This document shows, one piece after another, positions 23,523 through 34,524 of a stretch of DNA of 64,000 bases. The DNA is taken from assembly GCA_009192285.1 (NCBI GenBank), contig WBVU01000017.1, positions 496,001 to 560,000 on the forward strand, in the 5' to 3' direction. Both the position numbers and the translations under genes were made by a program. Under the pieces are notes generated by a model. That model did no database searches. It was not told the DNA's origin and saw nothing but the letters and a program-made list of their open reading frames with translations. The stretch is from Morchella semilibera (lineage: Eukaryota; Ascomycota; Pezizomycetes; Pezizales; Morchellaceae). Numbering within the stretch: the first letter of the stretch is position 1; the number at the start of each line of letters is the position of its first letter.

Positions 23523-24099
23523 TGTTACGGAGCAACACGGAGACAACAGACAAGGGAGCCGAGGTACACAACCGAGGCGAGAACGGGAACGGGGATGCGG
23601 GACGAGGGCAAGAGAACTTAACCGAGGAGCAGAGTTGTTGGGCAGAGGGTCCAGATGGCCTCTCTGACGAAGACGTGGAGACGAAGATACCAGTAGACGA
23701 CGCGGACTACGGTCATGGACTATGGATGAGCGAAACGAGACGAGGGCGAGGACGAAGCAAAGCGAGGACGAAGCGAGGTACTATGGAAGACCCTTCAGGT
23801 CTTGGCACGACTATGAGTATGACGTAATATATTTCGAACTAAAGACACGAGACGAGAACGAAACTAAACCGTAGGGTTGATAACAGGAAGAACACGTAAG
23901 GAAAGAAAGAGAAAGAAAAGAACAAAGGAAAGATCCGTAGCAACGTATATATACTCCTCCTAATCCCTGTACAATCATGACTCATCACATCGTGTAACGG
24001 AAACCCATAGAAACTCCAAGAACCCAAAAGAAACACCGCGATCCGAACTCCATTCCGAGATATCCTTCTCCCCTAAGAACTCCGTGGTATGCCGTGATA
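23523..24099 (-). repeat. Gypsy 2 3' LTR (family B)
   Basis: TGTTACGGAGCAACACGG...TATGCCGTGATA. Almost identical to the copy at 28956. Confidence 0.93.
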
Positions 24100-24119
24100 G
24101 ATTAGGCCCTCCTTCAGGC

Positions 24120-27100
24120 CTAACTCCTGGTAGGCCTAGGTTTGCGTGGGTAGCTATCGTGAAAGTCTTTAACCAAATTGGGGGCATGCTCCAGATCCTC
24201 GGGGGGTTGCCAGGATGGTTCATCATAACCAAGATACCGAACCAAATACTCCAACTTCCCATAACGCCGACGAGAGTCTAAAACCTGTTCCACTTCCCAC
24301 TCTTGTTCGCCTTCGATTTCTATTGCTGGGGGGCGGCGACTGTAATTGACCAGGGACGGGGTTACTTGGTGCAAGGGACAGAAGTGACACATGAAAAACG
24401 GGGTGAATTTTCATTGAAGCGGGAAGATCGAGTTCATAAGCATAGGGGCTAACCATCCGCTTAATCACATAGGGGCCAATGCGTTTCCAGTCGAGTTTCT
24501 TCGAGGGTCGTTTGGTTTCGATATTCCGAGTCGAGAGAAAAACTTCATCTCCAATGGCATACCTAGGGGCGGGGATTCTATTCCGATTTGCTGCGTCCTC
24601 ATGAATCTTCTGAGCCCGACCCATTTCGTCACGAAGAAACTCATAGACCTGTGCCATAGTCCTGGCCATACCATTCGCCTGATCCTCATTGGTTGTCTTT
24701 CCATGCTGTAGCGGGGCAAAGGACATGCGAGGGCTCCTCCCATACATCAGCAAGATTTCATTTGTCTCCTGATATCTCCTGAGCCTCAGGAGACTCAAAA
24801 GATCTCCAGGAGTCTCAGGAGACTCTCAGGAGATCCGGGAGACAGTTGGGAGACTGCAGTCATAAGTTGAGTTTGCTGATGTAGTTCGCCTGAAACGGAG
24901 ACATCCTAGTGGTTTCGGAGACATGATTATTAGTTGCAAACTCTGCCATCGAAAGATACTGGGTCCAATCGTCCTGTTGATACGAAACATAGGCTCGGAG
25001 ATACTGTTCCATGATAGCATTAATCCTTTCCGTCTGCCCATCTGTTTGAGGGTGAAAAGCGGTACTATAGCGAGGAGCAATTTCGAGGCGAGCACATAAA
25101 GTCTTCCAAAACTCGGCAGTAAACTGCGTGCCACGGTCTGAGACGATAGTTTCTGGGAGTCCATGAAGCTTCCAAACCGAATCAAGATACATCGTAGCCA
25201 CATCCCTAGCATTTGCCTCTTCCGTACAGGGTATAAAGTGGCGCATCTTTGTCAGACGGTCTACCACAACCAGGATCGCGTTAAACCCATTGCTTTCCGG
25301 AAGTCCTGTAACAAAGTCCATTGACACATCGGTCCAGGGGCCTTTGGGTACGGCAAGAGGTCGAAGAACACCTTGAAGGGCATTGCGAGATGCTTTGCTA
25401 CGAGAACACACATTGCAATTCAGAACATAGCGGTCAACATATTTCCTCATATTCGGCCAATAATAATTCCGGCTGAGGAGTTCTAGGGTCTTGGCACGGC
25501 CTGGATGTCCCGCGGAAGGCTTATCATGATGATCTTGCAAGAGGCGAAGCTGAAGACCATTGAACTCGGGAACGTAAATAGCCTGGCGATATAAGAGGAA
25601 CCCGTCCTCGGTCTCCGTACATTCGGCAAGGGAAATCTTCTTCGAATGTTTGGTACCATTACGTAGCATCATTAAAACTTGGTTCGGAAAACTATCCTCT
25701 TGGTAAGCTTGGATCAACAACTCCTTCACGGTAGACATTCCTTCAGCGGGTTCATTTGTCAAAGAACCCGCCAACAAACTTAGCTTAATCTTTGATTCCA
25801 AATTCTCTTGCTTCAATATCACCTGCGACTGATGCATCAGGCGCTCGTCCCCTTCCTTAGGCAAATCTCTTGATCTCCTGGTGAGTGCATCCGGCTTCCC
25901 CCCTTGTTTCCCTGGTCGGAATTGAATAACAAAATCAAAACGCGACAAGAACTCGGCCCAGCGGGTTTGGCGGCGGTTCAACAGCTTCGTGGACATAAAA
26001 TATTCCAGGTTCCTATGGTCACTCAATACCTTAATCGGAAAACGAGATCCTTCCAAATTCGCACGCCATTCCTCAAAACTCCTAACCACTGCCAACAGTT
26101 CCTTGTCGTAAATCTCATAATTGCATTCGGCTGGAGAATGTTTCTTGGAAAAGAATGCCACTGGGTGCAAGATTCCATAATCATCGTATTGGGACATAAT
26201 GCCCGCAGAAACATAGTCGGAGGCATCGGTTTCCACAATCACTTCTTTTTCAAAATCAAAGTGAGCCAGAATCGGGGCTGAGGTAAATGCATCCTTGAGC
26301 TTCTGAAACGCTGCTTCTGCCTTTAGGGACCATTCAAACTTTACGTTTTTCTTGGTCAAAGCGGTGAGCGGAGCAACCACTCGAGAATACGCATAGATAA
26401 ATCGCCGATAGAAATTTGCAAATCCTAGAAATTCTTGGACTTCCCGGAGTCTCGTGGGGGTTTCCCAATCCTTGATCGTTGATACCTTACTAGGGTCCAT
26501 CTGAATACCTTCGGGGGTAACAATCAATCCGAGATACTTGGTCTGTTGCACGTAAAACTCGCATTTCTCAGGCTTAAGGTGGACACCATGAATCTGAAAA
26601 ACTTTCAAAATCTCCCGAACATGTTGCTTATGTTCCTCCAGAGTCTCGGAGTAAATTAATACATCATCGAGATATGCCGTGGCGAAATTATCCAAATAGG
26701 GCCGTAAAAGATCATTAATCCAATGTTGAAACGCAGCAGGGGCATTGGTAAGTCCGAAAGGCATAACATTGTATTCGAAATGACCATAACGGGTCCTAAA
26801 AGCCGTTTTCCACTCGTCGCCCTCCTGAATTCGGATCTGATGGTAGCCCCAACGAAGGTCCAACTTGGTATAATACCTAGCTTTGGAAAGACGCGACAGT
26901 GTTTCCGGAATAAGGGGCAGCGGGTGACGATTCTTAACAGTAATCTCATTGAGTTTCCTGTAGTCCACGCATAATCGGAGAGAGCCATCAGATTTCTTAA
27001 CGAATAGTACGGGAGCGCCAGCGGGAGATTCTGAATAACGAATAAACCCCTTTGAGAGGTTTTCCGTAATGTAATCTCGAAGGGCCTGTAGCTCTGCCCT

Positions 27101-27913
27101 GGACATTCCATAAAGCGGACCAAACGGGGGAGCCTTTCCATCTTGTAAGACTATTTTCAAATCGTGGGGACGGTGTGGTGGCAGGGCGGCGGCATCGGAT
27201 TCCTTGAACAGCGATATGAATTCTCGGAGTTCCTGAGGTACATGAGCGAGGGGGTCTATTGTCTGTTTCCCCACCAAGGCTTCATCTATCGCACGAATTG
27301 AGGCGCAGAAGAGTTTATTCTGTCGGCGCCGAGCAAGACCTACGAAGGGAACGGCCCCAATGGCCGCAATCTGAATGGCCGGGGCGTCGGGGAACGAAAC
27401 CGAGATTCCTTTTGCCGTAACCGGAGCATGGGAGCGAGAACAGTTCCGAACGCAGAAGTCAGAGTCAAAGATGATCTTATTCGTCTTTGGTCTAATAGCC
27501 AAGTCGTGATGTCTCATCCAAGGGATACCCATTACTAGTGGGTAATGTCCCAGCTTCGTGACAAAAAACGGGGCCAGTTCTTGGTGTCCATTAATATCCA
27601 GGGATAGCTTGACCATATGCGTAATCTTCCCTGATTCCACCAGCCTGCCGTCGATTACCTCGAGCAAGCGTGATGTCTTCAGGGGAACCGGAACAAGACC
27701 ATGCTGCAAAACGAACCCCTGGTCAACGAAAGCGTAGCCCGACGCACCTGTAATTATCAGGGCGTGAGTAGCAATGGAGTCGGCGGCATCTTGGGCGACG
27801 GAGCAGGAAACAACGAGAGACTCCTCAGACATCCTGTCTTCGGAGACGGCGGCAGCGGAGAGAACAAAAGTAGGTGACGGGACTAGCCCCTTTGGTGTGT
27901 CAATTTTTACCAA
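24120..27913 (-). pseudogene. Gypsy 2 pol (frameshift, MITE insertion)
   Basis: Open in the -1 frame after gag from about 27930 to 24882, with protease-like, reverse transcriptase (YLDD), RNase H and integrase (HHCC and DDE motifs) parts. The protease motif reads LIITGASG where gypsy 1 has LIDTGASG, so the catalytic Asp is missing. A MITE splits the frame at 24745-24881; without it FQANYGRSPRMSF is continuous. A further indel near 24345 separates the C-terminal chromodomain (LEYLVRYLGY) from the rest. The polyprotein is therefore inactive unless complemented. Confidence 0.9.
24745..24881. mobile_element. 137-bp MITE in gypsy 2 pol
   Basis: CATCAGCAAGATTTC...TTTGCTGATG flanked by TA (24743-24744, 24882-24883). 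Removing it restores the integrase reading frame exactly. Confidence 0.95.
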
Positions 27914-28893
27914 AGGGGCTGATCTTTTAACGCCAGCTTCGGGGTTACTAAATCAACTGGTGCTTTACGCCAGTTGTCAGCGGTGCGAAAATCCTGGGAG
28001 CGGGGGGCGAGGTAGCGAGGTTTCGAGGTCTGGGCGTCGGGGCGAGATGGCTTCCCGGTAGCCTTCAAGTTGGAGGCAGCAAGAGGCAGGCGGCGGCGAA
28101 GGTTCGCAATAGTGGCATCTGCTTCACCAAGAGCTTCCTGGTGTAGGGCCAAACGGTAACGGAATTCCTCCTTCTCAGCTGTGATGGAGGCTACTTCTTC
28201 CTGGAGACTCTCGACGGTCTCAACTGTCTCATTCTGGGCCTCGCACATACGAGACCAGAGATCAGCAACCTTTCGTTCAGCTGCATCGAGTTCAGATTCG
28301 AGGTTCTCGATAACCTCGTCATGGGCCGTACATACGGCTGGTTCTTCGGGGACAGAGACGGCAACATCGGCGGGAGCGGTCAAAGCGGCGAGGGCTTCTG
28401 CGATGAGGGTATGGGCCTTGGTTAGTTCATACCCGAAATCCTCCTCAACAGGGCCAAAGGTTTCCAAGAACTCGGCGAGTCTCTCGGTCAGGGTGCATGA
28501 GGCGGGAGTATCAAAGGGGCGGCCAATAGTATGCTGAGCGAGGGCGGGGACCCTGAGGCTACGAATGATGGCTTCAGAGTCGTGGGCCGGGCAGGAGTCG
28601 TCGGTGGTGGGGGATCCAATATGGAGCCTACCCGGAGCAGGTTGAGTAAAAGTAGCCTTTGCCCAGTGGGCATCGGCACGTTTGAGACCGTGGGCGAGAG
28701 CGTACTGACGGAGGCGGTAAACGTGGGGGTCTGACCCGAGGCGATTGCCGAGGTCGAACCAATAGGCCTGGGGGACGAGAGCAAGGTGACAGTACCCCTT
28801 CCTTTCTGGGAAGAAGCACTCGAGGGGGCCGGGGGAAAAGAAGACAGCGTTGGGGCAGTCCCCCATGGGGACATCCCAACTAAGGTCGGTCAT
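27907..28893 (-). CDS. Gypsy 2 gag
   Basis: 328 residues from ATG 28893. It has a coiled-coil-like middle (ESELDAAERKVADLW and onward) and a basic C-terminus, and lacks the CCHC knuckle found in gypsy 1. It overlaps the pol frame at its end. Assignment as Gag rests on position between the LTR and pol, since similarity to gypsy 1 Gag is not evident. Confidence 0.75.
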   Translation of the reverse strand: MTDLSWDVPMGDCPNAVFFSPGPLECFFPERKGYCHLALVPQAYWFDLGNRLGSDPHVYRLRQYALAHGLKRADAHWAKATFTQPAPGRLHIGSPTTDDSCPAHDSEAIIRSLRVPALAQHTIGRPFDTPASCTLTERLAEFLETFGPVEEDFGYELTKAHTLIAEALAALTAPADVAVSVPEEPAVCTAHDEVIENLESELDAAERKVADLWSRMCEAQNETVETVESLQEEVASITAEKEEFRYRLALHQEALGEADATIANLRRRLPLAASNLKATGKPSRPDAQTSKPRYLAPRSQDFRTADNWRKAPVDLVTPKLALKDQPLW

Positions 28894-28943
28894 TATGACC
28901 GGAGCGAGGCGAGACGAGGGCGTTGTGTAGGTCGGCGGAGGGG

Positions 28944-28955
28944 ACGTGTTCTTAG
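28944..28955 (-). promoter_or_regulatory. Gypsy 2 primer-binding site, probable self-priming
   Basis: The sense strand after the LTR reads CTAAGAACACGT. AAGAACACGT is the exact complement of ACGTGTTCTT in the LTR (29321-29330 on the plus strand). Same geometry as gypsy 1, including the CT spacer, but a different sequence. Confidence 0.72.
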
Positions 28956-29532
28956 TATTACGGAGCAACACGGAGACAACAGACAAGGGAGCCGAGGTAC
29001 ACAACCGAGGCGAGAACGGGAACGGGGATGCGGGACGAGGGCGAGAGAACTTAACCGAGGAGCAGAGTTGTTGGGCAGAGGGTCCAGATGGCCTCTCTGA
29101 CGAAGACGTGGAGACGAAGATACCAGTAGACGACGCGGACTACGGTCATGGACTATGGATGAGCGAAACGAGACGAGGGCGAGGACGAAGCAAAGCGAGG
29201 ACGAAGCGAGGTACTATGGAAGACCCTTCAGGTCTTGGCACGACTATGAGTATGACGTAATATATTTCGAACTAAAGACACGAGACGAGAACGAAACTAA
29301 ACCGTAGGGTTGATAACAGGAAGAACACGTAAGGAAAGAAAGAGAAAGAAAAGAACAAAGGAAAGATCCGTAGCAACGTATATATACTCCTCCTAATCCC
29401 TGTACAATCATGACTCATCACATCGTGTAACGGAAACCCATAGAAACTCCAAGAACCCAAAAGAAACACCGCGATCCGAACTCCATTCCGAGATATCCTC
29501 CTCCCCTAAGAACTCCGTGGTATGCCGTGATA
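28956..29532 (-). repeat. Gypsy 2 5' LTR (family B)
   Basis: 577 bp, TATTACGG...CCGTGATA. The second base (A here, G in the other copy) is one of the few differences between the pair. Confidence 0.93.
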
Positions 29533-32331
29533 TACGCCAATGCTGGTAGTTTCGATCGACATCTCTCAAAAGTCCACCTATCGCGGACCTGCGGGTGGTA
29601 CAACAGGCAGCTTTCAGGGACTCCCGTTGAGGGCTCGCGGAGCCTTCCTGAAGGCTCAGGAGGTCCCCACGAGGGTGGACATTTGAACATACCAGATAAA
29701 AGCGAATCCGATACTGAATCGAATGATGATCATACTTTGGGATCCACGCGGTTCAATCTAGCAACTACCATATACGAGGGTGCAGGGGAGCCTCTTTTCA
29801 CCGCAATGGGATATGATGAAGGCTCGGAAAGCCTTTTGATCAACTCATGGCAGCCTTTCGAATCAGCAGAGGAATTTCAGTTATCGCGCTGGTTCCTACA
29901 ATCGGATGTATCTCAGGGTCAAATAGACAATTTCTTCCGCACCGTACGCCCTCTACAAGGCTCCTACAGCACTGGTAGAGGCTTCGCACGCCTCCTCGAC
30001 GAGATGTCGTCTATGGGGGGTTAGGAAAAGAGAGCTGGATACGCTCAGAGGTCGAAATGGGCGGGCAGAAAATTCCTTACTACTACAGGGACCCTATGAA
30101 TATAGTGCGTTTTCTTCTGGGACAACGTGCATTTAGGGAGTCCTTGGTGTATTCACCTATTATGGAATACAATAAAATGGGGGAGCGGATGTATGGGGAG
30201 ATGCACACGGCAGACTGATGGTGGGAGATGCAGGTTCGCAACACTTACTTAGAAGGCTCAGGGAGCCTCCGCTAACCCCTCACAAATGTTATAGAATATC
30301 CTTCCAGAAGGATCAACGGTGGTGCTAGTAATATGTGCATCAGACGGAACACACCTCACTAATTTCAGTGGTGACAAGAAGGCTTGGCCAGTATACCTAA
30401 CGATTGGCAATATCACTTCGGACACACGAAATAAACCCTCTAATTACGCGATCATACTCCTAGCTCTACTGCCAGTGCCACCAAAGGTTGGAGTGCGTAC
30501 GAGCAGACGCCATTGGGAGAGCCAGATGGTCCTTCACCAGGTCCTCTCTGAGGTTCTTGAAGGCCTTCAGGGCCCTGCGGAAAGGGGTGAGCTTATAACA
30601 TGCGCTGATGGCTATGTGCGCCTATGTTATCCGATACTATGTGCATGGATTGCGGATCAACCAGAACACGCCTCGCTGCTAAACCTCAACAATCAGGCCT
30701 GCCCTGGGTGCGAAAGTTGATTTCAAAAGCCTAGGGAGCCTTCAAGAAAACCCACCACGCATTCAGGAGCGATATATCGAAATGGTAGAGCGTTATGAGG
30801 AGGATACGTCGGATACAGCAACCGTTGAATACCTAGTGTCGAAATCCTTCAAAACTCTGTACAATGCTTTGTGGGCCTTGCCGAAGGCTCAGGGGTATGA
30901 TCTTCACAAGTCAGATATGTTGCATAATATTTATCTCGGCCTATTGAAACATATGATGGAATGGATTCAATCGTTTTTGAAAAAACACAATCGCCTAAAG
31001 AATTTTGATCGGGCTTGGGCGTCCATTAAGCCTTACCCAGTGCTTGCTGTACCAAATAAGGCTTATCGGGCAGCTACTCAATGGCAAGGTAAAGAAATAC
31101 GTCATCTCGGCCGGATAGTTCTAGGAGCCTTTGCAGTGGCTCTTTGGAACCCCCCAAAAGCTTCGCAGAGCGACTTCGGGAGATCCTTGAGGTGTGTTCG
31201 GTCACTAATCGATTTCCACTTGATGGCACAGTACACTACGCATACAAAAGAAACACTAGACTATCTTCAAGGGTATCTAGAAGATTTCCACAAGTATAAG
31301 GATGTGTTTCTGGAATTTAGAGCCAATAAACGAACAAGGAAAGAGGCAAAGAATCGAACAAAGGTGCTGCAAGGCTCGGGAAGCATTGACAGAGGCCTGG
31401 CGGAGCTTGAGGAAATTTGCGAGGCTTCTCATTTCAACTTCATTAAAATGCATCTTCTTTCACACTTCCGGGGGCATGTAGAGCGATTTGGTGATGTTCC
31501 AATGTTTTCAACCGATGTGAGCGAGTTAGCTCATAGGCAACAAATTAAGATGGCTTATGCAGCCTCCAATATGGTCGACGCAACAGTTCAGATTCTCGGT
31601 TACCACTCAAGACGTATGGCTATAGAGATACGGGTCTTAAATCTAAAAGATATCGTTGTCAGTCTTCCAGAACATTACGAGGGCCTCCCAAGCCATTGAG
31701 AGAGCCTCCGGAGCATGTTGGAAGTATTCAAAAACGAGGACCCACAAAGGACAAACGAAAGATTCCTAGACGATGATAAACACCCGGAACCTAGGATGTC
31801 GACCCCCGACGGTGGACCCCACATATTATCTGATATCGCCGATATGATTAAAATCAATAGAAGAACACTAGCAAAAGCGGTGTCGGAATATGGTCAGGGC
31901 CTGAGCCGGGGAGAATAAGGCTTATTGAGCCTTCTGGAGTGCCCGGTGGGGTGCTTTAAGTGCCTACAGGTGCCAGTATCAATTTTTCAGAAGCCTGACA
32001 GTTACGAGATACACAATATACGGTGTACGGGAGAGGCATTATTTAGGAAAAGGTCGACTCGAAATGATTGGGCATGGATTAAGGTGGCCACAACGGAGCC
32101 GTGGGGAGCCTTTCAGGGACGCCTACCAGGGCTTGTACGAGCAATATTCAAGATACGTGACAGTATATCGACGAAAACATATCAGCTTTGTCTTGTAGAG
32201 CTACTGGAAGCCAAGGATAGGGGTCTTCCAGACGGCTCACACGGTCTTCTTAGAGTTGCGAGGCGCTCTCGGCAAAGGTTTTGGGTAGTTAATATCAGTA
32301 GTGTTTTGGGAATGGCTCATTTGTTCGAGCT

Positions 32332-32468
32332 CATCAGCAAGACTTCATTTGTCTCCTGATGTCTCCTGAGCCTCAGGGGACTCAAAAAATATCCAGGAGT
32401 CTCAGGAGACTCTCGAGAGACCTGGGAGACTGTTGGGAGACTCCAATCACAAGTTGAGTTTGCTGATG
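32332..32468. mobile_element. 137-bp MITE in the Plavaka transposase
   Basis: CATCAGCAAGACTTC...GTTTGCTGATG flanked by CT (32330-32331, 32469-32470). Removal joins the C-terminal codons for HLFEL and GQGQW in frame. Confidence 0.93.
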
Positions 32469-32517
32469 CTGGGACAGGGTCAATGGGTTGTGAACACGAG
32501 GATAGATTTGAGAACGT

Positions 32518-33142
32518 AGAATGAGTTCGATATATAGTGACAATGTCTCTGGTGGCCTGGGGAAAGGTACAAGAGGCCTTCATAAAGGCTCGAGTGACTT
32601 CAGCTGGCATAGAATGTATTTAGAATAAAATTAACATGATAGTAAATGAAACAATATGATCTAGATCGGAGATTCATGAGGGCTCCAGAACCCCTTATAA
32701 AGGCGCAGAGGGCCAGAAGCTCCCGGGCGGCGGGGTAGCCACAAAGAGCTGCATATGTCTCATGCGTGAAAATAGGTTGTTGGTGGCCTCCGAAACTTAC
32801 TAATCAAAGCTCGGAAGGCCTCTGGAAGGCTCAGGAAGCCCTCTGGAAGGCTCCGGAGGCGAGAAACAATTAGCGAGGTGTCAGGAGAGGAGGGTAACAG
32901 AAGGCTCAGGGAGCCCTCTAGAAGGCTCAGGAGGCTACATACAATTAGCGAGGTGTTAGGAGAGGTAAGGAGGGTAACAGAAGGCTCAGGAGACTCTCTA
33001 TCAGGCTCGGGAGGCTATCGGGAGGCTCGGGAGGCAACAAATAGTTAGCGAGGTTATTAGGAGAGACAGGAGGGTAATTGCCTTGGCAACGGCCTCCAGA
33101 GACCCAGTCAAGCCTCTGGAGAGAGTTTGAATCTTGCTGATG
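32518..33142. repeat. Right subterminal repeat region of the Plavaka element
   Basis: From about 32815 to 33085 a unit of roughly 80 bp is repeated about three times: AGAAGGCTCAGG, CTACATACAATTAGCGAGGT, then AGGAGAGG and GGAGGGTAACAG. The element ends in TTGAATCTTGCTGATG. No gene. Confidence 0.7.
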
Positions 33143-33170
33143 CACAGCCAACGCGACGAGGTCACCGACT

Positions 33171-33307
33171 CATCAGCAAACTCAACTTATGACTGGAGTC
33201 TCCCAACAGTCTCCTGGGTCTCCTGAGAGTCTCCTGAGACTCCTGGTGATTTTTTGAGTCTCCTGAGGCTCAGGATACATCAGGAGACTAATCAAGTCTT
33301 GCTGATG
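33171..33307. mobile_element. 137-bp MITE in the old LTR
   Basis: CATCAGCAAACTC...CTTGCTGATG. The LTR reads ACCGA|CGGAG without it. GA is duplicated but two extra bases (CT) sit between the left GA and the MITE. Confidence 0.85.
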
Positions 33308-33752
33308 GACGGAGACAGGAACGATACCGAGCAGGCACAAGCACAGGCACCAGCAAAAGCAAAGGCAAGGGCAAAGGCAAAAGGCCGCAGAGCAGGAGGA
33401 GTGAGGACCAGTTGGACTACAATGAGAACGATGGGAGGTTTTATAGGTTTCCTCAGAGGAGGACAGGATTTTGGGTGCAAGGGACTATGGCCTGGAAATA
33501 GGAATATATTCCTATATACTGAAATAACAGTAAGACCAGACAGAGAGAAAAGAAAGAAAGAACTAAGAAAAACATCTATGCCTACTATTTAACAACCTTC
33601 CTCCACCAGTCCGCTATGACTTACACATCAGCTAATAAAAACACATAAAAATCTATCGCAACTATACCTCGTATTTCTCTCCACCATTTTTCCTATTTGC
33701 ATTACAAATCCATCAAACGATTACAACAGCACTTTGACTACTAAAACCTCGG

Positions 33753-34524
33753 TCTCCTGGCGTCTTGGCATTGGTCCCGAGGGTTTGGTAGTCGAAGCGC
33801 TGTCGTGATTGTTGTGGTAATGCTACGCGAGGAAGAGGTATGCTGAGGGGGGGGTGTCGTCATTGGGTTCCATTGGGTTCGGTGGCGTGATGGATTGGTA
33901 ATATAAATAGCGAAGATAGTGGGGAGGAATACGAGGTGTGGCAGCGATGGGTTTCTATGAGATTCTATGAGTGAAAGTGTGAGTCATAGGGGACTGGTGG
34001 GGGAGATGTGTTAAGTAGCGGAGTTGGAGGTTTTTCTTCGTTCTTTCTTTCTTTTCTCTCTGTCTCGTCTTCCTGTTATCTCGGTATATAGGAATCTACT
34101 CCTATTCCTACAGCCATAGCTTCTCATACCAAAGACTCCGTCCTCCTGAAAGAGGAAACTTATAGTACCTCTCATCATTCTCGTTGAGGTCTATCTGGTC
34201 CTTACCTTCCCTCATCAGCAAGACTTCATTTGTCTCCTGATGTCTCCTGAGCCTCATGAGACTCAAAAAATATCCAGGAGTCTCAGGAGACTCTCATGAG
34301 ACTTGGGAGACTGTTGGGAGACTACAGTCACAAGTTGAGTTTGCTGATGCTGTTCTGCACTCTTGTACTTTTGCCCTTGCTTTTGTCTTCGCCTGTGCCT
34401 GTGCCTGTGCCTGCCCAGTGTTATTCTTGTCTTCGTCGGTCTCCTCGTCGCTGAGGCTGTGCTCGTTGGGTCCTTTTACGTCATCATTGTCATCTTCCTC
34501 TTTGCGTCGGGTTACTCTGTTACA
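33753..34524 (+). mobile_element. Solo LTR family A nested in the old LTR
   Basis: Flanked by CTCGG (33748-33752, 34525-34529). It contains a MITE at 34213-34349, and its own length is 633 bp. Confidence 0.88.
34213..34349. mobile_element. 137-bp MITE in a solo LTR
   Basis: Standard CATCAGCAAG/CTTGTGACTG ends, flanked by CT (34211-34212, 34350-34351). Confidence 0.9.

Larger units (their letters stand above)
23523..29532 (-). mobile_element. Gypsy 2: full-length chromodomain Ty3/gypsy element
   Basis: 6,010 bp including a MITE, with 577-bp LTRs (23523-24099, 28956-29532) that differ at about three sites by eye, and the 5-bp duplication TACGC (23518-23522, 29533-29537). On the minus strand gag is followed by pol. 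A purine tract ending GAAGGAGGGCCTAATC precedes the 3' LTR. It sits inside the zinc finger codons of the Plavaka transposase. It is a different family from gypsy 1. Confidence 0.95.
23485..32517 (+). pseudogene. Plavaka-family transposase (split by gypsy 2 and a MITE)
   Basis: Starts at ATG 23485 with half of a C2H2 finger (CPFC). The other half (FDRHLSKVH) follows at 29538 after gypsy 2 and its TACGC duplication. Downstream, YYYRDP at about 30080 precedes the family signature THLTNFSGDKKAWPVYLTIGNI (30350-30415), then CPGC, a DMLHNIYLG block, HFNFIKMHLLSHF (about 31425) and a C-terminal domain with LVRAIFKIRD and GLLRVARRSRQ. The last part runs across a MITE at 32332. Several exons must be assumed. 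Damage includes a frameshift near 30015, TGA 30216-30218 where the family has Trp, and a stop or splice near 30718. In Plavaka/KDZ-type proteins this DDE-type enzyme moves the element. It is no longer functional here. Confidence 0.8.
8850..33142. mobile_element. Composite Plavaka-type DNA transposon, 24.3 kb with nested insertions
   Basis: The left end reads CATCAGCAAGCC and the right end, on the other strand, CATCAGCAAGAT. The flanks carry CA at 8848-8849 and 33143-33144, a 2-bp duplication, and the interrupted LTR rejoins exactly. Inside are a Plavaka transposase gene, two tandem paralogues of unknown function and a DUF6532-like gene. About 13.9 kb is later insertions (two gypsy elements, two solo LTRs, three MITEs not counting one inside gypsy), leaving about 10.4 kb. 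GC-rich AGGCTC/GAGCCT words run through all its own sequence but not through the nested gypsy elements. Confidence 0.82.

Noticed and set aside
24745-24881. Assigning the 137-bp MITEs to Tc1/mariner because many have TA flanks
   Set aside because: AA, CT, GT and TT duplications are equally well supported, and the ends match the Plavaka element rather than the two mariner elements present.
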